In this document: positions 1 to 11,774 of the stretch, in pieces
Numbering within the stretch: position 1 is the first letter of the stretch
Layout of the letters: each line of letters starts with the position of its first letter
NCBI RefSeq assembly: GCF_037126465.1
Contig: NC_088204.1
Coordinates: 22,760,804 to 22,824,803 of the forward strand
Origin: Ornithodoros turicata
Lineage: Eukaryota > Arthropoda > Arachnida > Ixodida > Argasidae
Reading direction: 5' to 3'
Length of the DNA stretch: 64,000 nucleotides
Translations under genes and position numbers: made by a program
Notes under the pieces: model-generated
The model's input: the letters and a program-made list of their open reading frames with translations, nothing else
Told to the model about the DNA's origin: nothing
Databases searched by the model: none

Positions 1-753
1 AGGGCTCTGCTGCGGTCTTTTGCGGATTTTGCGGTCGGCTCCGTTACAATCCCAGCGGGAAGGGCAATAGCATAAACCGTCTCGAATATGCCTTTGGCAC
101 CATGATACAAAGGGTTTCGCCAGTTTTAAAGGGCTATGCCGGCGCCTTTTCCAAATTTTACGGACACCACTGCAATGTTTGCAATGTTTGCAGTGATGCA
201 ATGTTTCAGAAGAAGACTGTGGGTCATTTCTTGTAGGTAGACGTGGAAGCGAATCATGGACTTCTCGAAGTGCAGAAGAATTGGTTGTTTACCATGAACA
301 GTGAATGATATTCAAACGGCTTCGTAGTGGATATGTATTTTCATCTATGATGTCTTTCCCTGAGACTTTAGCACCAGTGCTCCTAGGTGTTTGTTGCCGT
401 GTAAATGTTCGGACTGCCGGCAATTTGCCGTGCAAGTTCACTTTCGTGCCCGTTTTTTCCTTGCCATATCGTCGCCGCTCTCTCATGCTGAATTCAAACG
501 GCAGGTATCAGCTTTTAGTCCGTTGCGCAACTCGGATCAGCACCGAAGTGCAACGACAATTTCTTCTTTGTCATTGTTGTTGCGGCTGGCACTATCATCA
601 GTGCACATAGAAGCCAAGATGCGGTACCCGGCGTGATAAAATGCCTGCGTGATTTCGAGTGGAGCGTACCATAGGGGGGTATATGTTTATGGATACATAT
701 CTTTGGGTATATGCCTTGGTGGCCAAGCCGTAATAGGCAATCTCAGGAATTTC

Positions 754-821
754 GGGGGGGGGGGGGGGGGGGGGCTGGAGAACTTCAGGGGGAGTGTACA
801 CCTCACTGGGGGGGGGGGGGG
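754..821 (+). repeat. Two close poly-G tracts
   Basis: Runs of about 21 and 14 G lie 33 bp apart on the plus strand. Such runs can form G-quadruplexes and are also prone to length errors in assemblies. Confidence 0.8.
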
Positions 822-2674
822 TAATGAAACCCCTAGAAAGGACCGCAATTATAGCAAAGCACCTTAGCGGAAACAGCTGAGCGGTATAGTTATTAGGCAT
901 TCGCATACACAATTCATCAATGGAAAATTTCACTTGACACAGCAACAGAAACAAATGAGCTTCTTTTCCAAATGAGACAATAAAAGTTTGAAAGGCGTCT
1001 CAAGTTCTTCGTACCCCCCATAGTTCTTCACGAACGATTATCCCAACGTTGAGGAGCACTGAAATTGTCGGTTTACACACTGTATTGTTGATTTTGCTTG
1101 CATTTTCAACGTGAAAAAGAAAAATCAGAAAGAAAAGAGATTATTAAAAATTTTCACACAGTGACCCTCGTACATGACTACTCCATCTCTAATTTTTTCC
1201 TTTTTTTCTCTTCGCCTCTCTGTGCTCCGTACAGTTTTTCGCGCATGATATCCGGAGAGGCTGCTGCTATGCTGCAAGGCCATAAACTTAGTGTAATAAT
1301 TAAGATGATGCCATTCTCTGCACTTGCCTCCACTAATACTTCTTAATTATTATATTACTTAGTGTATTTCATCAAAATGCACGTTCAGACCAGATAGCTA
1401 TAACTACGTGTTGAGGTTCATGAGTCACAAGAACTGCTCGAATGTGAATGTACTTCCTAACTTCGACAGGAGCAGCACTACATCGAGCAAGGGTAAAAAC
1501 AATGCCTGAAAACATGGTTTCATTCCGAATTCTTCATTATTGGGGGGAGGGGGGCAGCTTTATTCTATTTAGGGTAAAGAGCCCTCGGGGCACAGAATAG
1601 CTGACTGCAAGCCATGCCCATGGGGCCCACGTGTGTGAGAGCACTGATTACCGTGATCTAAGCATTGCTTCGGCTGAAGCGAGAAATAATGTACTCGTGG
1701 GCGCCCAGCACTTGTTTAGCATTATCTCCAAATCTGCTAATGAACAACTTTATTTTTGACGCTGGGGTGTCTAATCGCCTCCGGCGATATTCTACCCTGT
1801 TCCAGTTTCTACTCCCCTATACAAGCTATACTCAATCCCATGCCAGTCTTCACACCATGGATCCATACAACTGGTTATTGGAAATCTACAATAAACATTG
1901 GAGATCAAGTTGAAAGGTATAGCCTGGGATTGAAGGAACGGGTCGCACCATCAAACCGCGTTATTGTTGTTTCGATTCAAGTTGATCTAAACTCGCTGAT
2001 TGCCATGCAATTTCTTTTTGGAGCACCTTACATTTTCCACGCATAACTATACTACTGAATACAACAGACATCTGTCAGTTACTGACAGTTACTTCGCGGC
2101 GCTAACACGCAATAAAAAAAACTGAATACAACAAATATCCGTACGGTGCATCCGATGCACCGTACATTTGTAGTCGTAAGGGACGAATGTCGCCTGGGTA
2201 GAAATATTTTCATCACGATGACGTCACGGAAATGTTTCCTTTCCAGGCGGGGGGCGGCATACGTGCATTGTCGTCCAGAGATGCGATAACACACCACCGA
2301 ACGCGTTTCAAAATGAACCCCCAGGAAAAAGCTCATTTTTATGTTATTTTGGTTTCGTCACTGATTTTCCTTTCCCACACTTCAGCCAATCAAATTTTCC
2401 TACCTGCGGAAGGAAAATCTGACATGGGACTTTAAGTTAGAAAACTGCAACATCTGTTGTAATTGTCTGTTCTTGTGTTGTTGTAAATTGCCGTGTGACC
2501 TATCCACCTGCGACTACACCTACAAGTATGGGTAAACAGTACTTATTGTAAACACACTAAAATTCACGCAGTGTTCTCTACTTCTTCGCCGCCTCGTGTG
2601 TCGGCGACCTTCTGCATTCCTACCCACTGCTGGGATTTGGGAATATACACCATCCATATTTTCCATTTCATTTA

Positions 2675-3060
2675 CTAATAACTCTGGATATAAACCTGAT
2701 ATCAAAGATGTCATCATTTAATTACTTAGAGCTATGTTCCGCTGTGTTGTTGTTTCGTGCTTGTTCCTTGGTCGCTTGTGGATTTACACCAAGCAGCCCA
2801 ATCTATATACTTCAGACATTTTGCCAAATCGTCGCCCAAGTGGCACTCACTGGCGCCAAATTGTCAGTTTCCTCTCTTTTAGCTCGTAATAACTCTTGAT
2901 ATCGACTTGATACAGACGGTATCATAAAATTACGTAGTCTGTGTATCGTCTGCGGACCGTAGTTGTTGTCCTTGTTGCACCCTTAGAACTCGCATTTAGT
3001 CAATTTGTCGTCCAGAAGGCTATCACAGGCGCCAACCTGTCAATTTCATCCGGCAATCTC
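2675..3060 (+). repeat. Diverged tandem duplication, about 211 bp
   Basis: The segment starting at TAATAACTCT near 2675 is matched by a diverged copy from about 2886: AATAACTCT-GATAT, ATCAT-AAATTAC, and later TGGCGCCAA versus AGGCGCCAA followed by TGTCA. The copies are clearly related but heavily mutated. No coding signal. Confidence 0.5.
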
Positions 3061-3471
3061 CCGATATCTGGAAAGTCTCATGGTCGTTCCCACAGTTATA
3101 CATCACGTCTTATTCTTTATCTTACGCGAAAGCTCCCGGGCGTGTTAGCGATGTTGTTATCAGGTCGGGGCGCGAAAAGGGAATTGTTCGCCTCAGATAT
3201 GTCGTCCTCTCGCTGCCCAAATCTGTTCCTCCTCACGTACTCACGCACCACCCTGTAAACTTAGCTTCCTTGCGTAGTCCTCTGCTATCAGGTCAAGCCG
3301 GGTTTCAGAGGGGATGTCCTGGAATGCTGCTCTTGACTTTGAATGAGTGTCGTCGATGTGACTCTCTCGATGCAATGTTTGCCGTTCTGCAAGCGTGATG
3401 TACTCCCAGTTGATACGCAGTCAAGTTAAAAGTAAGCGTCGATGTTGTCCCTGAACCTTCTACCTACGAAG

Positions 3472-3750
3472 CACACTTAGAAAAACGGGTGGAGCAGTTA
3501 CACCTTTCAGTTGGTAATAGTTGTCGCATATGTTGTGCTAAAAGGTTGCAAAGTTCTACCTGCTACCTACGAATGATAGGGTTTCAGCTTCTCAGTCGGT
3601 GAATAAGGGGGGTGTACGCCTTTTTGTAACAATTTGGATATATGATAATTGCTTTTACCACCCTTTACACCCTTTATCAGGCGCTACGTTGACAAAGGTG
3701 GTAACTATAGAAGTTCCCTTCCATTTTCACACCCTTTTTTTCTTAGAGTG
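3472..3750. mobile_element. MITE with CACT-type ends and GGTGT/ACACC subtermini
   Basis: The left end reads CACACTTAGAAAAACGGGTG and the right end is an inverted relative finishing CTTAGAGTG. Both arms carry short GGGTGT/ACACCC motifs. At 279 bp without an open frame this is a non-autonomous DNA transposon relic. The ends resemble those of the larger elements at 18846, 60037 and 61917. No clear target duplication. Confidence 0.6.
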
Positions 3751-4179
3751 CAGGGCGGGACAGCGAATACATAGAAACACATGATAACGACACCACCATT
3801 GGGTGCACTATGCATTGTAGAACAGCTATCCATTCTGACTGCTTTTGAGTGGAGTAGTGGTGTTCCGTGCCTTCCGGTATAGGGGAACAACACTGCTTGA
3901 AAGAGTTCCGTTGCGTTAATCGTATCAAAAATGTGGAATTTGTCTTTCAGAGTGGCTTGTGTGTATGACACATTTCCGGAATGGCTTCTCAAAAGTGACA
4001 GGTTAAAGGATTCCTACGATTCCACTGCTGAAAGCCTACTTTCGGAAGTCACTGGTGAGAATCTTGACGCGTCTTTTTTAAGTGTCCAACAGTGTAGAAA
4101 TCAGCGAGTACAGGAAATTATGATACTCGGGGAATTACCAGGAACACACGTATTTTCTAGGGTGCAGAAATTATACAAA

Positions 4180-4400
4180 AATTAGCCCAGACACATTTAC
4201 ACAACACAAATTAATACATGCAGAGCCAGGGTGCATAAATTTATCGTCGTGGAATGATTCACACAGGCAAATCAACACAAATTAACACATGCAGAGATAG
4301 AGTGCATAAATTTATCCTCGCGGAATGATTCACACACGCAAACCAACACAAATTCACACATGCAGATCTAGGGTACATAAGTTTATCCTCGCGGAATGAA
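4180..4400 (+). repeat. Tandem repeat, 71-bp unit, about 3 copies
   Basis: ATAAATTTATC recurs at 4235 and 4306, with a variant at 4377, giving an exact 71-bp period. Each unit also contains ACACATGCAGA and GGAATGATTCACACA. Only a few substitutions separate the units, so the array is fairly young. Confidence 0.85.
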
Positions 4401-4477
4401 ACCTGTCGTTACCTTGACAGCGATACAAAAGGAACAGGCTCTATCCGTTCCATGATTTATGCGTGAAGGAACCCGCA

Positions 4478-4648
4478 TTTTACGCTTTCCCTTTTCTCAA
4501 GAAGCGTGGCAATGCGGAGCAGCCTGTTATTGGTCTCCTCAAACAATCTGTCCAATCATCGCTGGAGATTGTTTGAGGAGACCAATGACATGTTGCTGGC
4601 CATTGCTGCACTTCTTGAGGGGGAAGGAAAAAGTGGGAAAGCGTAAAT
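4478..4648. repeat. Long hairpin/MITE, arms about 80 bp
   Basis: TTTACGCTTTCCC at 4478 is the inverted complement of GGGAAAGCGTAAA ending near 4647, and TTGGTCTCCTCAAACAATCT is inverted around the centre near 4556. The whole 170 bp is an imperfect palindrome with no coding content, typical of a small foldback element. Confidence 0.75.
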
Positions 4649-4818
4649 TGTGCTTCCATTCGCGCACGACGACGCATTCACGAACGACGCAGCGGATTAA
4701 TCATGTCCGTTTTGTATTTCTTTCACGGTAACTGAATCTTTCATTGCTCGAGGAGAAATTTTTGCACGCTAGGACCTGTTAAAGATATCAATGATTTGCA
4801 ATAAGCCTGTAATTCCGA

Positions 4819-7800
4819 AACAACAACAACAACTTTATTTTCGGCCTTGGAGAGTGGGGAGTTTCATCGCAACAGGCGATACTCTACCCCAGTGCTTGGT
4901 GGAATGGGGGGAATAAAATACCGAGCCCCTTTACAATAACGATCGAAGTCCGATGGTGTCCAGAAATGTCAGAAGAGCTTTGAGCGCAGAGCGTTGCTGG
5001 GCTGGATTGGGCCAGGGACCAAGCAATTTCGGTAGGGAGAAAGGGCGAGAGTCCAGCTGACGAAGAGACTCGGAGAGTGTCATTCGGGAAGGTTCGTAGT
5101 GAGGGCAATGAAGAAGAATGTGCTCCAGATCCTCAAGAGCACCACAGTGGCAACAGGTGGGAGAATCAATTTGTCTCAAGCGGTAACGCCACTGAGCTGT
5201 AAAGGCCACATCGAGGCGCATGCGGTGGATTAATGCAGCATCCTGACGAGATGTGTTTCGTGGCATGCGGAAAGCGAGCATGGGATCAACTCTGTTCAAC
5301 ATAGAGGGGGGAAGAATGTCGGTTGTCCGTTGGCGGGAAGCCAGGGGTGTCACTAGACGTCGCAGAATTGAACGGCGGTCTCCTCTGAGCAGAACAATAC
5401 GGGTACGGTTCCGAGACGAGAGTGCTGCTTCTGCGGCGCTGTCGGCCTGCTCGTTCCCCACGACACCACAATGGGCTGGAACCCACTGGAGAACTAGCCT
5501 GTGGCCTGCGGCGTAGATAGTGTGGTAAGCCATTAACACGTCGGTGACTAGGGGTGCGGATGGGCCTCGTATGCCGGAAGTTTCAATTGCTTGAAGTGCA
5601 GATTTGGAGTCTGTAAAGACTGCCCATTCCCGGGGTGGAAAATCAGCGATGTGTTGTAGAAAGAAAAGGATGGCATAGAGTTCCGCAGCTGTGGAGGAGG
5701 TTGGATGTGAAAGGCGTCTTCCGTGCACGACGCCTTCGGATGGAATGACGAAGGCTGAGGCGGACTTGTTGTTTCGGGATGCGCCATCAGTATATGCTGC
5801 CGTAAACGTAGAAAACTTCTCGTCTACCAGAGCATGAAAATGGGCTCGGAGGACTTGAGGGGGGACCTGATCTCTTCTTTGCAGAAGGTTTGGGAGGCGT
5901 ACAAACGTGGGCGGTACCGGGAGGGACCAGGGGGCTTCCGGCGGTATAGTGTCCTTAGTTATGAAGCCAGTGAGAGTCTGGCGTGTCCTCTGCGCTACTC
6001 GATAGAAGTCGCTTCCAGGGCGGTATCGAATTTTCCTGAGTAGCGGGTGGCGGGGAATGTAAGCACGCAAACGGAGGTAGTGCCGAGCCGTTTCCCGTTC
6101 ACGGAGAACTTCAAGCGGGAGCTCACCAGCTTCAGCCAGTACTTGTCGTGTTTCAGCCATTCTGGGAACTCCGAGGCATCGACGAAGGCTTCGAGCAAAC
6201 AGGGACCGAAGCGTATTTAATGAAGTTGTTGATATCCTGTGCAGAATAGGAAGGCTGTAAAGCACAGTTGCCCTCACCAATGCCGCGTGAACCGCGAGCA
6301 GGGAACGCTGATCACATCCCCATCCTGGGCCAGAAAGATGTTGGATTGCGGGGAGCCATCGCTGCACTTTAGTTTCAAGGTGTTTAATGTGCCGAGCCCA
6401 GCGCAAGTCCGAGTCGATTACCACGCCAAGGAAGCGGTGAAAGCGTACTGGTTCTAGCTTCTTTGAGCCAAGCCAAAGTGGGAAATTGGCCATAGCTTTA
6501 CGCGTGAAAGGGAGCTCGACACACTTTTCGGGTGAAAGGTCCATCCCGAGGTGCGTCAGGTACGTATGGATATTGTTTAAAGCGAGCTGCAGGCGGCGCT
6601 GGAGAGCCGGGCGTGATTTTCCTACTGTCCAAAGAGCGACGTCATCTGCATACACGGAGAACGACACTTTGCGAGGAATTACTGATTGTAGGCCGGCCAT
6701 CACCACGTTAAACAGTGTCGGGCTGAGAATGCTTCCTTGGGGGACTCCTTGGGGAACAGGATGCTGAGGGCTTTGGCCTTGGGACGTACGGACAGCGACA
6801 GTTCGGTCCGTAAGGAAGTCTTGGAGCCAGATGAAGAGCCGACCGGATACGCCAAACGAGCGCAAGGCATGTAGCACACAAATGTGCGAGACGGTATCAT
6901 AGGCGCGCTTGATGTCGAGGAAGACCGATCGGACGATCCGTCGATGGGCTCGAGCATGTTGAACTGTAGAGACTAGGTCGAGAACTGGATCCATGGAGCT
7001 TCGGTGGCGACGAAATCCAGCCATTTCGTGAGGGAACGCACGTCGTTTTTCGAGCCACCAGTCGAGGCGATGCAGAACCATTCTCTCCATCAGTTTCCCC
7101 ATACAGCTTGTCAGGCTCACCGGACGAAAGGAGGATAGGGCATTTGGGGGCTTGCCTGGTTTCAGGATGGGAACAACCAAGGCCTGCTTCCATGTATGTG
7201 GTAAAGATCCTTGTTGCCAAGACGTGTTATAGACATGAAGGAGAGCTTGGAGTGACCGCCCGTCAAGGTTTCGTAGGGCGGCATAGGTGATTTTATCGGG
7301 CCCAGGGGACGAGCTGGCGTTCACAAGCTTCAACGCTGCCTTTAGCTCGATTAGTGTGAAGTCGCGGTCCATAACTTCCGGGGGACGGGGCCAGTCGTGG
7401 TGAAGTTCAGCCGTCAAACTGTGGACAAAACTGCGGTGTAGGGGCGTGGTCGAGGCAGCCGCCGGAGTCGTTAGTACCACACAGAAGTCCGTCGCAAGCG
7501 TGTTCTCGTCTACACGCTGAACGAGAGCCAAGGCCGCGAGAGGATTCTTTTGAGGGGGCGCCTCCTTCAGAGAACGGATTGTCCGCCAGATCTTCGTGGC
7601 CGGATCGAACGGTGAAAGGTGGTGGCAAAAGTTACGCCAACGCTTCCTATCCTCGTTTTTAAGTTCTCGTGTTACTTTAGCTTTCATCCGGCGGTATGCC
7701 ACAATGTCCGTAAGTTGCCCTGTCCGACGAGCCGTTCTTTCTGCTCGGCGACGTAATGCTCTAAGGTGATTAATAGCGGGGGAATGGCCGATATGGCCTG

Positions 7801-8524
7801 TTACCCTTTTAGACATGACCACCGCGTCCTGAATACCGCGGGTAATTGCTTGAGAGAGAGCCTCTGGGGACATACCGGTGTGCACAGATGTTCTAAGGCC
7901 CTCACGAAAACGTCTCCAGTTTGTGAAAGAAATCAGTCCAGCAGTGGCTGAGAGGGGCAGTCTGTCGTGCGAAATATATAGAGGAAAATGATCGCTACCT
8001 CTAGTGTCGACGTCCGTAGCGCACGACAAGTGGCGAATCATGTCGGTTGAGGACCACGAGAGGTCCAATACATCAAGTGACCGTGGGGATCGCATGTAAG
8101 TGGGCTCGCGGTTGTTCAGCAGGCACATGTTATTATTCTCCATTGCCTCTAACAACCTCCTTCCCCTACTGTCCGTCCTTCGGCTTCCCCAGGCCGAGTG
8201 ATGTGCATTGAAGTCCCCTAGCACAAGCGCCGGGGCTTCCAGAGAACCAAGTAAGCGGTCAAGGTCACTCCACGGGACCTGTACCGCGGGACGGATATAG
8301 ATACTGACGACCGTTAACAGCATGGGGCCAAGGCGGATCCTGCATGTGACGTAATCATAAGAGCGATGACAAACTGAGCCGATGGGTGCAGCAACGAGGT
8401 CATTGCGAACGTATAGCGCTGCTCTACTCTCAGGTGAATGATGAGAGCGATAGATTGTGTATCCACTAACACGATGTGTACAATCCATGCCGTGTTCGCA
8501 TATAGCTATGAAAGGGAACTTGTA
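4819..8524 (-). mobile_element. 5'-truncated non-LTR retrotransposon, I/R1-like (EN-RT-RNaseH)
   Basis: A LINE lies on the minus strand. Its 3' end is a short UTR finishing in AATAAA and a (GTT)n tail (plus-strand CAACAACAAC at 4821). It is bracketed by the 12-bp duplication CTGTAATTCCGA at 4807-4818 and 8525-8536, which marks target-primed insertion and fixes the 5' truncation point at 8524, inside the endonuclease domain. An RNase H domain plus a C-terminal zinc knuckle points to the I/R1/LOA group. A related but distinct 3' fragment occurs at 51575-52354. Confidence 0.9.
4931..8524 (-). CDS. LINE ORF2: endonuclease-reverse transcriptase-RNase H (5' truncated)
   Basis: The frame is open over almost 1200 codons, a sign of recent insertion. 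Order of domains, counted from the first in-frame Met at 8488: an apurinic-like endonuclease with DFNAHHSAWGS near residue 95 and SDHFPL near 167; a reverse transcriptase with FLDIKRAYD, PQGVPQGSILSP and the catalytic FSVYADD; an RNase H with YTDGAS, a glutamate in AELYA, and FTDSKSA; then a CCHC knuckle (CCHCG...H...C). The reading frame continues upstream of 8488 to the insertion junction at 8524, so the true start is missing. The protein would nick target DNA and reverse-transcribe the element RNA. This copy lacks the 5' part and any ORF1, so it is probably not autonomous. Confidence 0.9.
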   Translation of the reverse strand, partial: YKFPFIAICEHGMDCTHRVSGYTIYRSHHSPESRAALYVRNDLVAAPIGSVCHRSYDYVTCRIRLGPMLLTVVSIYIRPAVQVPWSDLDRLLGSLEAPALVLGDFNAHHSAWGSRRTDSRGRRLLEAMENNNMCLLNNREPTYMRSPRSLDVLDLSWSSTDMIRHLSCATDVDTRGSDHFPLYISHDRLPLSATAGLISFTNWRRFREGLRTSVHTGMSPEALSQAITRGIQDAVVMSKRVTGHIGHSPAINHLRALRRRAERTARRTGQLTDIVAYRRMKAKVTRELKNEDRKRWRNFCHHLSPFDPATKIWRTIRSLKEAPPQKNPLAALALVQRVDENTLATDFCVVLTTPAAASTTPLHRSFVHSLTAELHHDWPRPPEVMDRDFTLIELKAALKLVNASSSPGPDKITYAALRNLDGRSLQALLHVYNTSWQQGSLPHTWKQALVVPILKPGKPPNALSSFRPVSLTSCMGKLMERMVLHRLDWWLEKRRAFPHEMAGFRRHRSSMDPVLDLVSTVQHARAHRRIVRSVFLDIKRAYDTVSHICVLHALRSFGVSGRLFIWLQDFLTDRTVAVRTSQGQSPQHPVPQGVPQGSILSPTLFNVVMAGLQSVIPRKVSFSVYADDVALWTVGKSRPALQRRLQLALNNIHTYLTHLGMDLSPEKCVELPFTRKAMANFPLWLGSKKLEPVRFHRFLGVVIDSDLRWARHIKHLETKVQRWLPAIQHLSGPGWGCDQRSLLAVHAALVRATVLYSLPILHRISTTSLNTLRSLFARSLRRCLGVPRMAETRQVLAEAGELPLEVLRERETARHYLRLRAYIPRHPLLRKIRYRPGSDFYRVAQRTRQTLTGFITKDTIPPEAPWSLPVPPTFVRLPNLLQRRDQVPPQVLRAHFHALVDEKFSTFTAAYTDGASRNNKSASAFVIPSEGVVHGRRLSHPTSSTAAELYAILFFLQHIADFPPREWAVFTDSKSALQAIETSGIRGPSAPLVTDVLMAYHTIYAAGHRLVLQWVPAHCGVVGNEQADSAAEAALSSRNRTRIVLLRGDRRSILRRLVTPLASRQRTTDILPPSMLNRVDPMLAFRMPRNTSRQDAALIHRMRLDVAFTAQWRYRLRQIDSPTCCHCGALEDLEHILLHCPHYEPSRMTLSESLRQLDSRPFSLPKLLGPWPNPAQQRSALKALLTFLDTIGLRSLL

Positions 8525-8536
8525 CTGTAATTCCGA

Positions 8537-9949
8537 GGATGGAGCAGTGCTAATAAGCTTGCGCGTGTGACATGTTATTGAAATCGCGAAGGCTGTAACA
8601 AAATCAAACTAGGGACGGACAAATAAAAAATTAATGTTTTCCACTGGAAGGTGTAAAGAGTCTAACAGTACCGTCAGCTTTTTTGTTTCCAAACAGTTTT
8701 CTACCTAAAAAAAAGAGGGGGGGGGGAGAAAAAGCCAGGCTGTTCCTGAAAGATTTGTACCCGTGTTCAACCTAAGAGCGGCACGAATTGTAGTCCCTGA
8801 ACCCTAACAGAGTTACTCCGCCGCAGAAATGCAGTGTTGCCAGGTCACTAAGGCGGAAATTCAGGAGGTCGGCACAGGAAAATTCAGTTCAGTCCATGTC
8901 CAGTCCCTTCTTTAGGTTTATGGTAGAGCTTCCTGTTGTGAGATGTTTAGTTGCGGACATTGACTGTGTCTTACTTACTATGAACATTTATGTGAGTATG
9001 CTAACGCGATCTTGCGTCACATCGTCTGGCGGGTTGGCTGCGACGTGTGCTACCGAAACTGGCGTTTCAAAGCGGAAAGAGATACATCTGAAGGGCTGGG
9101 CGTCATCGGGTCGTATCGTGTTACAAAACGCAGCAGACGTTTCGAATAAAGTGACATGACTGAGTGACTTAAGTGACAAATTCCGCTGGTTGTTATAGTG
9201 GAGAAAAAGTTACACTGTGTCCAGCGCGCATGTTACACTGGTCGCTTCGATCCAACGTGCATCGCGTTCATTGGTCGTTCCCTTCGTTCTTCGTTCGTTT
9301 CCGCGCTCAACCCACTGCACTGAACGAAAGCGACCAGCGGCGGTTATTAACCATCAAAAATTGCCGTTGTGCGTGACCTCGAACTGGACAGACCCTGTAT
9401 ATTGCTTCTCGAACTCGAGAGGCTTTGTCGCCTGAATTTTCTGTTGTTGCGAAAGAAATCGCGGCGAAAAAAAAAAGGAAGACAGACAGGCAGACATATT
9501 GGATGATTTCCGTTAACGATGGCAAGTTTCAGCCATTATGGTAGCCGGAAGTCCCGCCTGGAGTATCGCAGCCGAAAAGTCACAGAGCTGTCAACTGTGG
9601 TGTGCGCTGGAACAAGTTTCCGTGTATCTTACAAGAAACAGAGACATTGCACGCCATTTTTTATACATCTCTTGATATTTTAATCGATTGTGCCCATACT
9701 ATAGGGCAGAGGAAGCTCAGAGGAAATGAATATAACTCCGGCTATCAAAAATTACGGCTATGACGGTAAACACTCTAAACGGGAAGAAGTAAAGGCGAAA
9801 CCCACAGGATTCAAGAGATCTCCTTGCGGTCGTGTTTCGTCTTCATGCAGTTCTTCCCTGTCTCGGGTTTTTATCTTCTTCGTCATCTCATCATACACCA
9901 GTTCGCCTCTGCCCTTGCCTTCTGTTATCAAAAATTAGTTCTCGGCGTA
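8537..9949. other. No gene seen
   Basis: AT-rich sequence with purine runs (8708-8737) and short open frames without motifs. Nothing supportable. Confidence 0.5.
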
Positions 9950-9951
9950 TA

Positions 9952-10784
9952 CAGGGTGTCCGGTGAGAAAGTGTCAAAATAGGTTTAACTTCAGAAAAGT
10001 ATGAAACTACTTGGAATACACAAACACATACTTTTGCCACAGATTCAGGCCGTTTGCATTCGCGTCACACATTAATTATGCTAATTTCGCTAATTAAACT
10101 CGAAAATTAGCCAACAAAAGATAACGTTTTTCTTGATGAATTCGGAAGCCAATGGCCACAGCACACTATTCCAAATGAAATCAGTTTTTTTTTTTTTTTT
10201 TCTGAAGATTTGTACACAAATTTGGCAGCCGCAAAACCGTCACTTGTCAAGGCGTGTTTCATGAAATTTGCGTTTGCGTAAATGCTGGCTCTGCCTTTAT
10301 CGAGACAAAGTGGAAACAGCCACACCCGATCGAGGGCATTACCGCGGTAACCGACGTTATCAGTGGCTGGGGGCTGACGGTATGCACGTTGATAAGAGCG
10401 GAAGGCGTGATTATGTTCTTGTTCGCATAGGAGGGAGGGTATTTGAATGGAGCGAAAAGTTCCTCAAACGTAAATATCGGCAAGCGCACCTCGCACGGGG
10501 ACGGTTTTGCGGCTGTCAAGTTTTTGGTACAAATCTTCAGAAAAAACCTGATTTCAGTTGGAATAGTGTGCTATGGTCATTGGCTTCCGAATTCATAAAG
10601 AAAAACGTTAACTTTTGTTGGCTAATTTTCGAGTTCAATTAGCAAAATTAGCTTAATTAATCTGTGGCGCGAATGCAAACGGCCTGAATCTGTGGCAAAA
10701 GTATGTGTGTGTGTATTCCAAGTAGTTTTCTGAAGTTAAACCTATTTTTAGAAATTTAATGACACTTTCTCACCGGACACCCTG
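9952..10784. mobile_element. DNA transposon with about 290-bp TIRs, ends CAGGGTGTCC
   Basis: The sequence from CAGGGTGTCCGGTGAGAAAG at 9952 is the inverted complement of the sequence ending at 10784. The arms are each about 290 bp with scattered mismatches. TA flanks both ends, consistent with a TA target duplication. The about 250-bp middle has no transposase. This is a long-TIR non-autonomous element; TA suggests Tc1/mariner-type mobilisation, but the family is not certain. Confidence 0.8.
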
Positions 10785-10872
10785 TATAAGAACATCGTTG
10801 TAGCTAACAAAATTCCACTGGTTATTTCCTCGTAAATTCGGGAATTGCTAACGTGTTGCTTGAGAATATTCC

Positions 10873-10999
10873 CAAGCAGCTCAGTGTACCGAAAGTCGAG
10901 TGCAATAGGGGTGGACGGGTAGGTGGAAGGCCTTGAACTAACTTAGACACATACCGTCCACCCCTATTGCACTCTGCTTTCAGTACATTGTGCTGCTTG
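10873..10999. mobile_element. Small hairpin MITE (127 bp)
   Basis: About 45-bp inverted arms, both containing GTGCAATAGGGGTGGACGG, are separated by about 34 bp. No coding content. Confidence 0.75.
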
Positions 11000-11257
11000 A
11001 GATACTTGCACAAATGAACATAAAAGGAAATGTATTAGTTGACAACTCGTGCCATTATTTGCTATTATCTCGTGCCGTGATGACGTTGAATTGATATCTG
11101 GAGAAAACAACGCTCTTGTGCAATTCTCTTCAGGTATAAGCCAGTGCACTAACACTCGACGGTTTATTGTGATCGAACTATGCTACGCTGGAAGGCCTCT
11201 ATCTCGCATCAAGGTAAATGATGGCGTTGTCTGGTCATGAATACTAGATCCCTCTCT

Positions 11258-11400
11258 GTACGCCTAAAAAACAGAACTTCACCACAAGGAACGATGAAGG
11301 CTAACCCCTGCACAGAATGATATCTTTATCACTCCCTCTTTTGCAAGTGCATAAGTGTCGTGTGCCTAAGAGTGCGCTGTGTGGTGAAGTTCTGTTGATA
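11258..11400. repeat. Short inverted repeat element
   Basis: AACAGAACTTCACCACA near 11270 is repeated inverted as TGTGGTGAAGTTCTGTT ending near 11396. Flanking CCTAA motifs suggest the arms extend slightly further. Probably a degraded MITE. Confidence 0.55.
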
Positions 11401-11774
11401 GAGTGTAGGGTGCATTCACTATTGGGTTGGATTAGATTTGAAGGAAAGCAATATGGAGATTGTGACTCGACTCTTTGCAGTAACGAACGCCGCCAAGCCG
11501 CCCGTTATGAGACGCTATAGGTCACCGCGCCTTCTTAATAATGTGTTTGGCTTTCACCAACTACTTCAAACCTGATTTGGTTACTCAGTTCTTAGACCTA
11601 TACAGCTTTGCCAGCTCAGCGCAGACTGTACAGAGACAAAATTGCAGATACTGTAGCAGAGGGCACAGTTGTCTTTACCTTTAGTATTCAAGTACCTTTC
11701 GTTACGTCACCTTGGAACTAACGTATTTTATTGATTTACCCGTAAGACCGCTTCAACATGCATAACCTCTGCAG

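Larger units (their letters stand above)
1..3471. other. Gene-poor repeat-rich stretch
   Basis: No convincing coding region. Open frames are short, without recognisable motifs, and overlap one another on both strands. It contains two poly-G tracts (754-774 and 808-821), a short tandem of CAATGTTTG units near 172-210, and a diverged tandem duplication at about 2675-3060. The CGCGGCGCTAACAC motif near 2095 recurs near 48266, so part of this is interspersed repeat. Confidence 0.6.

Noticed and set aside
649..867. Glycine-rich open frame
   Set aside because: Created by the two poly-G tracts.
4180..4400. CRISPR-like array
   Set aside because: Whole 71-bp units repeat without unique spacers, and the window is eukaryotic.
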